Under the pieces are notes generated by a model. The model did no database searches and was not told where the DNA came from. It worked only from the letters and a program-made list of their open reading frames with translations. This document shows positions 1-7,737 of a stretch of DNA of 64,000 nt, piece by piece. Source of the DNA: Miniphocaeibacter massiliensis (GTDB lineage Bacteria > Bacillota > Clostridia > Tissierellales > Peptoniphilaceae); the NCBI RefSeq assembly GCF_900232905.1, contig NZ_OCTQ01000001.1, positions 682,001 through 746,000 on the forward strand, given 5' to 3'. Position numbers and translations under genes: made by a program. Position 1 is the first letter of the stretch. Every line of letters starts with the position of its first letter.

Positions 1-14
1 AAGTCTTAATGTTT

Positions 15-43
15 AAAAGAAAGAGATAAATCTCTTTCTTTTT
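15..43. terminator. Intrinsic terminator hairpin
   Basis: Perfect 12-bp stem (15-26 with 31-42) around a TAAA loop, rich in A/T and followed by T-rich sequence. It lies just downstream of the minus-strand DUF4256 gene and could also end a gene left of the window. Confidence 0.65.
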
Positions 44-84
44 ATTATTTAATTATGTTCTTTTTATTATTTAATTATGTTCTT
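41..84. repeat. Two tandem copies of a 22-bp unit
   Basis: The 22-bp unit beginning TTTATTATTTAATTATG is present at 41-62 and again, identically, at 63-84. It sits between the terminator hairpin and the end of the DUF4256 gene. It looks like a slippage duplication; no function is apparent. Confidence 0.8.
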
Positions 85-107
85 TATATTACTTCATAAT
101 CATTATT

Positions 108-671
108 CTAAACTCTAAGTTTTCCTCTAAATCCTCTTGAACTATAGTATGACTCTACTCCATTATGATATAAGAATACATGATTATATCTTCTGTCACA
201 AAAAAGTGCTCCTTTTAATTCTCTTATTTCTTTTGGTGTAAAAACCCAACTTGATGTTTTTAAGTCTAACTCTTCTACTTTTTGTAACCTCCTATATTCT
301 TCTTCAGTTAATATTTCTATTCCTATTTCTTTAGCCATTTCTAATGCACTATTTTCTGGTTTATTTTTCTTTCTAGACTCTAATGCCTCTTTATCATAGC
401 AAAGACTTCTTCTTCCTTCTGGAGTTTCTTTTGAAAAATCTACAAAAACGTATTCTTTTATATTTGAATTAAACTTTACTACATCTGGTTCTCCCCCAGT
501 TTTTTCCATTTTACTTAGAGTATTTAATTTACTAGGATTTTCTTTTAATTTTTCAAGTACTTTCTGCCACTTTACCCCATTATGTCTGTGCATATTTTCT
601 TTAAATCTTTTTTCTAATATTTCTAATAAATTTAATTCTCCTTCTCTATCTAAAATCTTTTTTGTTTTCAT
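108..671 (-). CDS. DUF4256 family protein
   Basis: A 187-residue soluble protein of unknown function matching the DUF4256 family along its whole length: an N-terminal LLEILEKRF...HRHNGVKW segment, the central TGGEPDVV and PEGRRSLCYDKEALESR stretches, then KTSSWVFTPKEIR, FCDRRYNHVF and the C-terminal YYSSRGFRG motif. Length is normal for the family. The frame is open to 761, but the start at 671 is chosen because AAGGAG lies 6-8 nt before that ATG and the family begins there. It stands alone on the minus strand and diverges from the aconitase operon. Family assignment is by recall of conserved motifs; biochemical role is unknown. Confidence 0.85.
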   Translation of the reverse strand: MKTKKILDREGELNLLEILEKRFKENMHRHNGVKWQKVLEKLKENPSKLNTLSKMEKTGGEPDVVKFNSNIKEYVFVDFSKETPEGRRSLCYDKEALESRKKNKPENSALEMAKEIGIEILTEEEYRRLQKVEELDLKTSSWVFTPKEIRELKGALFCDRRYNHVFLYHNGVESYYSSRGFRGKLRV

Positions 672-848
672 TTTTGTCTCCTTAGATAATTTATAATTTA
701 ATATAATTTTAATACCCTTATTTTCCATTCTTATCTTAATTCTATTATAAAGAAAGTTCATATATTGCTTTTATAGTATAATATAATTATAAAGGATTTT
801 ATTTCTCGATATTTATTTGTAATTGTATCTATATTATAGCTTTCACTA

Positions 849-877
849 TTGTGTTAAAGTGATATATCTTATATAAT
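849..877 (+). promoter_or_regulatory. Promoter of the aconitase-IDH-citrate synthase operon
   Basis: TTGTGT (849-854), a 17-bp spacer and a perfect TATAAT (872-877) precede the ATG at 916. The predicted leader is about 30 nt, with SD-like AGGGGTG at 901-907. Confidence 0.6.
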
Positions 878-915
878 TATACTTATTTGACAATTTGATT
901 AGGGGTGATTTTTTT

Positions 916-2847
916 ATGAAAGGAACATTGGTATATAAAATACTTAAAGACCATCTTATTGAAGGTGATCTAGAAATTGGCAAAGAAATTGCCATTAAGT
1001 TAAACCAAACTTTAACTCAAGATTCTACTGGTACTATGGTTTATTTACAGTTAGAGGCTATGGGTATAGACAAAATTAAAACAGATTTATCTGTTGCTTA
1101 TATTGACCACAACACTATTCAAGCTGGTTTTGAAAATGCAGACGACCATGAATTTATTAGAACTTCTGCTAGAAAATACGGTTTAGTTTTCTCTAAGCCA
1201 GGTGGAGGAATTTGTCACCAAGTTCAACTTGAAAGATTTGCTAAACCAGGTGCTACTTTAATTGGATCTGACTCTCACACTCCAACTGCTGGAGGTCTTG
1301 GTGCTTTAGCTATTGGTGCTGGTGGACTAGATGTTGCGGTTGGTATGGCAAATGGTTATTACTATATAACTGTACCTAAAGTTTATAATGTTAAACTTAC
1401 TGGTAAGTTAAGTGATAAATGTAATGGTAAAGATGTTATTTTAACAGTTTTAAAAGAACTTTCTGTTAAGGGTGGCGTTGGTTATATCATGGAATATACC
1501 GGCCCTGGTGTAGATTCTCTTTCTGTTACAGACAGAGCTACTATTTGTAATATGGGTGCTGAACTAGGTGCTACTACTTCTATTTTCCCTAGTGATGAAA
1601 GAACTTTAGACTTCTTAACTAAGCAAAATAGACCCGAAGATTATACTCCTCTTTCACCTGACGCTGATGCAGAATACGAAAATACTTTAGAAATTAATTT
1701 AAATGATATTATTCCTATGACTGCAAAACCTCATAGTCCAGACAATATTGCAAATGTTAAAGACGAAAAAATTAAAGTTGACCAAGTTGCTATAGGTTCT
1801 TGTACTAATTCATCTTATGCAGATATGATGAAAGTTGCTAAAATTCTTGAAGGAAAGAAAGTCGATCCTTCTGTTAGTTTAGTTATTGCTCCTGGTTCCA
1901 GTAATATTCTAAGACTTTTAAGTGAAAATGGAGCTCTTGCTACTTTTATTCAAGCTGGTGCAAGAATATTGGAATCAGCTTGTGGTCCTTGTATAGGAAT
2001 GGGACAAGCTCCTAAGTCTAAAGGTGTAAGTCTTAGAACTTTTAATAGAAATTTTAAAGGAAGAAGCGGAACAATGGATGCTGATATATATTTAGTTAGT
2101 CCAGAAACTGCCGCGGCCTCTGCTATTACAGGTTTCTTAACTGACCCTAGTGAATTAAATATAGACTTGACTATAACTGAACCTGAAAATTACGGTAAAA
2201 GTGATAATTACTTTATTTTTCCAGTGGAAGAAGATTTAGGAAAACCTGTTGTTATGGGACCAAATATTAAACCTTTCCCTAAAGCTATTCCTTTAACTGA
2301 TTCTATTGAAAAAAATGTAATTTTAAAAACTGGTGATAATATTACTACTGACGATATTTGTCCATCTAATGCTAAACTTTTACCATTTAGATCTAATATA
2401 CCTTACTTATCACAATTTTCATTTAAAACTATAGTTGATGATTTTTATGATAGAGCTATAAAAAATGATGGTGGAATAATTGTAGGTGGTGACAACTACG
2501 GTCAAGGTTCTTCAAGAGAGCACGCAGCACTTGTTCCTTTATTCTTAGGTGTTAAGGCTGTTATTGCTAAATCTTTTGCTAGAATTCACCGTTCAAATTT
2601 AATTAACAGCGGTATTTTACCACTTATTTTTGTAAACAAAGATGATTATGACAAAATAGATGAAAATGATACTTTAGAATTAAGTAATGTTATCAATTCT
2701 GTTAAAAACGGAAAAGAATTTACTGTTAAAGTAGTTAATAAAAATACAGAAATTCCAGTATTATTTAAAGGTTCTCCTAGAGAAACTGAAGTTGTTTTAA
2801 ATGGTGGATTTTTAAATTATGCTAAAAATAATAAATTAGAGGTGTAA
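916..2847 (+). CDS. acnA: Aconitate hydratase (LeuC-LeuD fused type)
   Basis: Interconverts citrate and isocitrate through a [4Fe-4S] cluster. The three cluster cysteines are visible: Cys296 in GSCTNSS and Cys356/Cys359 in ACGPCIGMG. The N-terminal LeuC-like part begins LVYKILKDHLIEG and has HNTIQ and GSDSHTPTAGGLG motifs; the C-terminal swivel domain shows GDNYGQGSSREHAAL and ARIHRSNLINSG. At 643 residues it matches the shorter bacterial aconitases related to 3-isopropylmalate dehydratase, not the ~900-residue AcnA/IRP type. The frame opens upstream at a TTG (895), but ATG 916 follows an SD-like AGGGGTG. First gene of a three-gene operon, separated by 1 nt from isocitrate dehydrogenase, so its role is almost certainly citrate metabolism, not leucine synthesis. 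Confidence 0.93.
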   Translation: MKGTLVYKILKDHLIEGDLEIGKEIAIKLNQTLTQDSTGTMVYLQLEAMGIDKIKTDLSVAYIDHNTIQAGFENADDHEFIRTSARKYGLVFSKPGGGICHQVQLERFAKPGATLIGSDSHTPTAGGLGALAIGAGGLDVAVGMANGYYYITVPKVYNVKLTGKLSDKCNGKDVILTVLKELSVKGGVGYIMEYTGPGVDSLSVTDRATICNMGAELGATTSIFPSDERTLDFLTKQNRPEDYTPLSPDADAEYENTLEINLNDIIPMTAKPHSPDNIANVKDEKIKVDQVAIGSCTNSSYADMMKVAKILEGKKVDPSVSLVIAPGSSNILRLLSENGALATFIQAGARILESACGPCIGMGQAPKSKGVSLRTFNRNFKGRSGTMDADIYLVSPETAAASAITGFLTDPSELNIDLTITEPENYGKSDNYFIFPVEEDLGKPVVMGPNIKPFPKAIPLTDSIEKNVILKTGDNITTDDICPSNAKLLPFRSNIPYLSQFSFKTIVDDFYDRAIKNDGGIIVGGDNYGQGSSREHAALVPLFLGVKAVIAKSFARIHRSNLINSGILPLIFVNKDDYDKIDENDTLELSNVINSVKNGKEFTVKVVNKNTEIPVLFKGSPRETEVVLNGGFLNYAKNNKLEV

Positions 2848-2848
2848 A

Positions 2849-3844
2849 ATGCATAGAGTTACAATGTTAGAAGGAGACGGTATCGGAAAAGAGATATGTG
2901 CTTCTTTAAGAAAAGTTTTTAGAGCTGCTGATGTTAATATTCAGTGGGATATTTATCAAACTGGAGAAAAACAATTTGAAAAATATGGTGAAATAATTTC
3001 AGATGATTGCTTTGGGAGTTTAGAAAAAAACAAAGTAGGTATTAAAGGACCTATGACTACCCCTATTGGAACTGGTTTTAGATCTGCAAATGTATTTTTA
3101 AGAAAAAAATATGATTTATTTGCAAATGTTAGACCTGTTAAATCTTTAGGAAAAATAGATAGTAAGTTTGAAAATATAGATATTACCATCTTTAGAGAAA
3201 ATACTGAAGATTTATATCAAGGTATTGAAGAAATGGAAGATGAAAACACAGCTAAGAGTATTAAAGTAATTACTAAAAAAGGTTCTGAAAGAATTGCTAG
3301 AGAAGCTTTTGAATTTGCTAAGAAAAATGGAATTAACAAAGTTACTGTTGTAACAAAGGCAAATATCATGAAATTTACTGACGGAATGTTTTTAGATGTT
3401 TCAAGAGAAGTTGCTAAAGATTATCCAGAAATTGAACTTGAGGAAGTTTTAGTTGATAACATGGCTATGCAACTTGTAATGTACCCAGAAAAATACAAAC
3501 TTATTTTAACCGAAAATTTATATGGTGATATTTTATCTGACCTTTGTGCTGGTCTTGTTGGTGGTCTTGGACTTATTCCTGGTGCAAACATAGGTAAAGA
3601 TTTGGCAATTTTTGAACCAGTTCATGGTTCTGCGCCAGATATTGCTGGTAAAAACTATGCTAATCCAACTGCTTTAATTTTAAGTGGTTGCTTGATGTTG
3701 GATTATTTAGGAGAAATAGAAGCTTCTAATAAAATAAAGAGTGCAATTCACAAGGCTTTAAGTGATAAAGACAATTTTACTAGAGACTTAGGTGGTAATA
3801 AATCAACAGAAGAATATACAGATGCAATAATTAAAAATTTATAG
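2849..3844 (+). CDS. icd: Isocitrate dehydrogenase, NAD-dependent type
   Basis: A 331-residue member of the isocitrate/isopropylmalate dehydrogenase family, oxidising isocitrate to 2-oxoglutarate. The substrate-loop signature SANVFLRK (S-x-N-V-x-L-R-K) and FRENTEDLYQGIE mark isocitrate rather than isopropylmalate specificity; the metal-binding Asp motif is in ENLYGDILSDLCAG and the dinucleotide motif in EPVHGSAPDIAGKN. The short length fits the archaeal/mitochondrial-like NAD enzymes, not the ~415-residue NADP enzyme; cofactor choice is an inference from length and family. Its SD (GAGGTG) is inside the last codons of aconitase, implying translational coupling. Confidence 0.92.
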   Translation: MHRVTMLEGDGIGKEICASLRKVFRAADVNIQWDIYQTGEKQFEKYGEIISDDCFGSLEKNKVGIKGPMTTPIGTGFRSANVFLRKKYDLFANVRPVKSLGKIDSKFENIDITIFRENTEDLYQGIEEMEDENTAKSIKVITKKGSERIAREAFEFAKKNGINKVTVVTKANIMKFTDGMFLDVSREVAKDYPEIELEEVLVDNMAMQLVMYPEKYKLILTENLYGDILSDLCAGLVGGLGLIPGANIGKDLAIFEPVHGSAPDIAGKNYANPTALILSGCLMLDYLGEIEASNKIKSAIHKALSDKDNFTRDLGGNKSTEEYTDAIIKNL

Positions 3845-3852
3845 GAGGATAT

Positions 3853-5217
3853 ATGGTTGTAGATAATTCTAATAATAAATCAATTAATGAAATAGAAGAT
3901 AATTTTCTAAAGTTACTTGATAGTAGTAGCTATATAGACCCTAACCTATATACAAAATACAATATAAAAAGAGGACTTCGTAATTCTAACGGTACAGGCG
4001 TACTTGTTGGTATTACAGGGATTGCAAATGTTGTAGGATATGAGGTTAAAGACGATAAAAAAGTGCCTATTGACGGTAGACTTCTATATAGAGGAATACC
4101 TCTTACAGATTTAGTTGATGGCTTTCAAAAAGATGATAGATTCGGATTTGAAGAAACTGCATTTTTATTATTACTAGGTAAATTACCTTCAGAGGCAGCC
4201 CTATCTGAATTTTATAGAGTTATGGAATACAATCGTGAGTTCCCTAAGTTTTTTAATGAAGATAATATTTTAAAATTCCCAAGTAATAATATGATGAATA
4301 TGTTACAAAGACTTGTTTTAACACTTTACACATATGACAAAACTGCTGATGATACATCACTTTTAAATACTTTTAGACAATCCTTGAGTTTAATATCCAA
4401 AGTTCCTGTAATGATGGTTTATTCTTATCAGGCTAAAAGACATTATTATGATAATAAATCTTTGATTTTGCATAGACCTTTATCTAATGCTTCGATAGCT
4501 GAAAATATACTTCATATGTTAAGACCTGACTGTAAATTCACTAAAGAAGAAGCTAGACTTTTAGATTTATGTATGGTCGTGCATGCTGAACACGGTGGTG
4601 GTAATAACTCTGCTTTTGCTACCCATGTTGTTTCTTCAACAGGAACTGACACATATTCTGCTATTTCTACTGCTATAGGTTCATTAAAAGGTCCTAAACA
4701 CGGTGGAGCAAATATTATGGTTCGCTCAATGATTAATAATATTATTGAAAGTTGTAACTGGCAAAATTATGATGAGTTATCTTCTTATTTAGATGATATT
4801 TTAGACAAAAAGGTATTTAATAAAAAAGGATTAATCTATGGTATGGGTCATGCTGTTTATACAAAATCTGATCCTAGAGCTGTATTATTAAAGAAAAAAG
4901 CAAAAGAATTAGCTGCTGCAAAAGGATATACTGAAAAATTTGAACTTTTAGAAAATATTGAAAAACTAACTGTTTTAAAGTTTAAAGAAAGAAAAGGTAA
5001 AGATTTTGAAATATGTGCAAATGTTGATTTATATGCAGGACTTGTTTATGAAATGCTAGGCATTCCTCCTGAATTATATACTCCTATTTTTACCGTTGCA
5101 AGAATGGCAGGATGGTGTGCTCATAGACTTGAACAAACTAGAGATGAAAAAATTATGAGACCTGGTTACATTTCAATAGCATCTGAAAATAATTATACTA
5201 GTATAACTGAAAGATAA
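3853..5217 (+). CDS. gltA: Citrate synthase
   Basis: Condenses oxaloacetate with acetyl-CoA to give citrate. The catalytic triad is readable: His283 in GPKHGGAN, His333 in GMGHAVYTKSDPRA and Asp392 in ANVDLYAG. The 454-residue length with an N-terminal extension is typical of the long clostridial enzymes. AGGAGG lies 5 nt before the ATG, and the gene starts 8 nt after isocitrate dehydrogenase. With its two upstream partners it forms a complete acetyl-CoA plus oxaloacetate to 2-oxoglutarate branch. No 2-oxoglutarate dehydrogenase is seen, so glutamate supply is the likely purpose. Confidence 0.95.
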   Translation: MVVDNSNNKSINEIEDNFLKLLDSSSYIDPNLYTKYNIKRGLRNSNGTGVLVGITGIANVVGYEVKDDKKVPIDGRLLYRGIPLTDLVDGFQKDDRFGFEETAFLLLLGKLPSEAALSEFYRVMEYNREFPKFFNEDNILKFPSNNMMNMLQRLVLTLYTYDKTADDTSLLNTFRQSLSLISKVPVMMVYSYQAKRHYYDNKSLILHRPLSNASIAENILHMLRPDCKFTKEEARLLDLCMVVHAEHGGGNNSAFATHVVSSTGTDTYSAISTAIGSLKGPKHGGANIMVRSMINNIIESCNWQNYDELSSYLDDILDKKVFNKKGLIYGMGHAVYTKSDPRAVLLKKKAKELAAAKGYTEKFELLENIEKLTVLKFKERKGKDFEICANVDLYAGLVYEMLGIPPELYTPIFTVARMAGWCAHRLEQTRDEKIMRPGYISIASENNYTSITER

Positions 5218-5254
5218 AAAAAGACTCTTAGCTTTAGCTAAAAGTCTTTTTTTA
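5217..5254. terminator. Bidirectional terminator between gltA and an ABC permease gene
   Basis: Hairpin AAAAGACTcTTAGC / GCTAAaAGTCTTTT with A- and T-tracts on both sides, between convergent genes. It overlaps the last codons of the minus-strand permease gene. Confidence 0.85.
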
Positions 5255-6428
5255 TATATAAATATTTTTTATTTGCTTTTATAGAAATTATTGCCAAAAT
5301 TATATTTATAAAAACCAATATCCCTACGCTTATTAAAATGCTACTAATTTCCATATTTGTCATATTAAATAATAGTGGAGCAACGATTATAGATGAAAAT
5401 GGTAGTAATGATAGTATATACATAAACTGTCCATTTATATAATTTACTCCAACAAATGTTGAAATTATTACAAATGAAAGCAAAAATAATATTGGTATGG
5501 ATATATTAACAACATTATCTACTTTTTTTATAAAATTAGAAAGTATATTATATAATAACAGGTAGAAAATAAATCCTAAAATAATAAATAATAAATATAT
5601 TAATATCATATTGAAATTTATACCACCCATGCTGTCAAATCCTTCTGACATATAATACTCTTTATTTCTATTTAATCCAATTAAAATAAAAGACATATAC
5701 AACATAAATTGAAGTACTCCTACTATGCTATACGCAATAACTTTACTAATAGATAATGAAAATGAATTTGTAAAACTATACACCGTTTCATAAACTCCAT
5801 TCTTCTTTTCTTTTATTATATTGATGACCATGCTATTCCCATAAAATAATATTAATGCATAAAACATTATCATTATAATTATATTTACAATATAGCCTGT
5901 ACTCCCCCTACCTTCTAATGATGTAACAGTACCTTTTATATTGTATTCTTTTCCGTGATTTAATACACTTGGATTTATATTATTTGATTTTAAATATGTA
6001 TTAAAGTTAAAATTGTCTAATAATGCAATTATATCATCCGATGAATTAAACAAATTATTGTTTTTAACAATAACTCTATACTCTGTTGGACTTTTAAATA
6101 CAATTCCTCTATGTATAGAACCTTGTTTAACCATATTTTCTAATTCCGACTCACTTGAAGCAATATCTTGTATACTTAAATTCATTAAAGCAATAAGATC
6201 TTCTGGATCTTTGAAATCATCTCCAAAATAAACTTTATTATTATTAAAATCAGATTTTTTATAATTGTATTCTATACTTGCTGTTCCAGAATTTGAACTT
6301 ACATTTCCCCGAAAAATTTGTGGCAAAAATGTTAATCCTAAAAGGAATAATGATATAACAATGGTTGCTAGAATAAAAACTTTATTTTTTAGAATTCTTT
6401 TTAATTCAAAAATTGTCAACTTAAACAT
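5238..6428 (-). CDS. ABC-2 type transporter permease
   Basis: Membrane subunit (396 residues) of an ABC exporter. N-terminal helix after MFKLTIFELKRILKNK (residues ~15-35), an extracytoplasmic domain of ~140 residues, then about five hydrophobic helices (around residues 180-205, 225-250, 275-300, 315-335 and 360-380): the layout of NatB/YhaP-type ABC-2 permeases. Its ATG overlaps the 3' end of the ATPase gene by 8 nt, so the two are co-translated. Such pairs export Na+, antibiotics or peptides; nothing here fixes the substrate. Confidence 0.85.
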   Translation of the reverse strand: MFKLTIFELKRILKNKVFILATIVISLFLLGLTFLPQIFRGNVSSNSGTASIEYNYKKSDFNNNKVYFGDDFKDPEDLIALMNLSIQDIASSESELENMVKQGSIHRGIVFKSPTEYRVIVKNNNLFNSSDDIIALLDNFNFNTYLKSNNINPSVLNHGKEYNIKGTVTSLEGRGSTGYIVNIIIMIMFYALILFYGNSMVINIIKEKKNGVYETVYSFTNSFSLSISKVIAYSIVGVLQFMLYMSFILIGLNRNKEYYMSEGFDSMGGINFNMILIYLLFIILGFIFYLLLYNILSNFIKKVDNVVNISIPILFLLSFVIISTFVGVNYINGQFMYILSLLPFSSIIVAPLLFNMTNMEISSILISVGILVFINIILAIISIKANKKYLYIKKDF

Positions 6429-7338
6429 TATTTGTTAATTCCTTTCTAAATTCTTCCATATAAATATTTTCTAAACTTTTTTTAATTGATCCTATTGAAG
6501 TGAATGTAACTCCTTTATTAAATAAGTCTTTAATTAAATCCTCTATATTGTTACCTTCCGTTAATTCAATTATTATTTCATCTTCACATACTGAAATAAT
6601 TTTTTTAACACTAAGTAAATTTCCTATAATTTTATTCACATCTTTGCAATTTTTTACTTTTATTGAAATTTTATTATATGAATTGCTTTTTATCAAACCT
6701 TCTATACTTCCATAGTCTTTTAATATTCCATTATACATAAATGCAATATCATCACATATTACTTCTATATAATTAAGGTATTCACTAGCTATTAAAATAA
6801 TCTTTCCCACTTCTTTAAGTTCTTGCAAGATACTTTTTAACTCATAAATACCTATAAATCCTATGCTTCTAAATGGCTCATCTAATATTATTATATCTGG
6901 ATTATCTATTAATAATGCAATAAGTTTAATTTTTTGTTGATTCTCTCTTGAAATATTATTATACTTTTCGTTCTTTAGTTCTTCTATTTTAAACTTTTTC
7001 AACCAGTATTTTATATTCTTATCAATATCCTTTTTAGGCATCTTTTTAAGACTACACAACAACTTTAATTGTGTATATACTTTCATATCATAATATAGTC
7101 CACTTTTTTGTGGTAAGTATGATATATTTGTGTTTTGTGGAATAAATTTACTATCATTGTATATAATATTTCCTGAATCTGCTTTTATAACTCCTAAAAT
7201 TATCCTTAAAAGGGTAGTTTTTCCAGAGTTCTCACTTCCAAAAACCCCAAAAACCCTACCCTTTTCTATAGTTAAATTTGCAGAATCAATAATTTGTTTG
7301 TTTTTGATTTTTTTACTTAAATCTACGATATTTAACAA
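6421..7338 (-). CDS. ABC transporter ATP-binding protein
   Basis: Cytosolic ATPase (305 residues) partnering the downstream ABC-2 permease. Walker A is GSENSGKTT (~35-43), the Q-loop region is YLPQKSGLY, and Walker B is PDIIILDEPF. The signature motif is degenerate: ISRENQQKI where LSGGQ or YSKGM is usual. A C-terminal ~90-residue extension follows the nucleotide-binding domain, as in NatA/YhaQ-type ATPases. Translation starts at TTG with AGGAG 7 nt upstream; no better start is in frame. The glyoxalase gene ends only 3 nt upstream, so the three genes are probably co-transcribed. Confidence 0.88.
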   Translation of the reverse strand: MLNIVDLSKKIKNKQIIDSANLTIEKGRVFGVFGSENSGKTTLLRIILGVIKADSGNIIYNDSKFIPQNTNISYLPQKSGLYYDMKVYTQLKLLCSLKKMPKKDIDKNIKYWLKKFKIEELKNEKYNNISRENQQKIKLIALLIDNPDIIILDEPFRSIGFIGIYELKSILQELKEVGKIILIASEYLNYIEVICDDIAFMYNGILKDYGSIEGLIKSNSYNKISIKVKNCKDVNKIIGNLLSVKKIISVCEDEIIIELTEGNNIEDLIKDLFNKGVTFTSIGSIKKSLENIYMEEFRKELTNNV

Positions 7339-7341
7339 CTA

Positions 7342-7728
7342 TTAACTCCTCTTTCTAACAATCTCTATATCATACCCATCTGGATCAGTTATAAAGTAGA
7401 ACTTCGGTCTATTTGAGTCAGACAAGCCACTTAATTCAGTCACTTTATAACCTAATCTAACATGCTCTGCATGAGCATCCTCTAAATCCTCAACAGAATA
7501 AGCTATATGACTATATCCATTTCCCAAATCATATGGTTCATGTCCATAATTATAAGTTAACTCAATTTCATGTTCACTTTCTCCATCTCCCAAGTATACT
7601 AGTGTAAATTTATCTTCAGGATAGTCTTTTTTCTTTGTAACTTTTAAGCCCAAAGCTTTTTCGTAAAATTCAATAGATTTTTCTAAATCATATACTCTTA
7701 TACAAGTGTGAATTGCTTTCATATTCAT
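7342..7728 (-). CDS. gloA: Glyoxalase I / VOC-family lactoylglutathione lyase
   Basis: A 128-residue vicinal-oxygen-chelate enzyme isomerising the methylglyoxal-thiol hemithioacetal. The four metal ligands are in place: His7 (AIHTCIRV), Glu56 (EIELTYN), His74 (GYSHIAY) and Glu122 (GYDIEIV). The sequence GLKVTKKKDYPEDKFTLVYL is typical of bacterial GloA. The first ATG is used, preceded by TAGGAG; a second ATG two codons later is possible. It lies upstream of the ABC pair. Since such anaerobes usually lack glutathione, the in vivo thiol is uncertain. Confidence 0.9.
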   Translation of the reverse strand: MNMKAIHTCIRVYDLEKSIEFYEKALGLKVTKKKDYPEDKFTLVYLGDGESEHEIELTYNYGHEPYDLGNGYSHIAYSVEDLEDAHAEHVRLGYKVTELSGLSDSNRPKFYFITDPDGYDIEIVRKRS

Positions 7729-7737
7729 AATTTTCTC

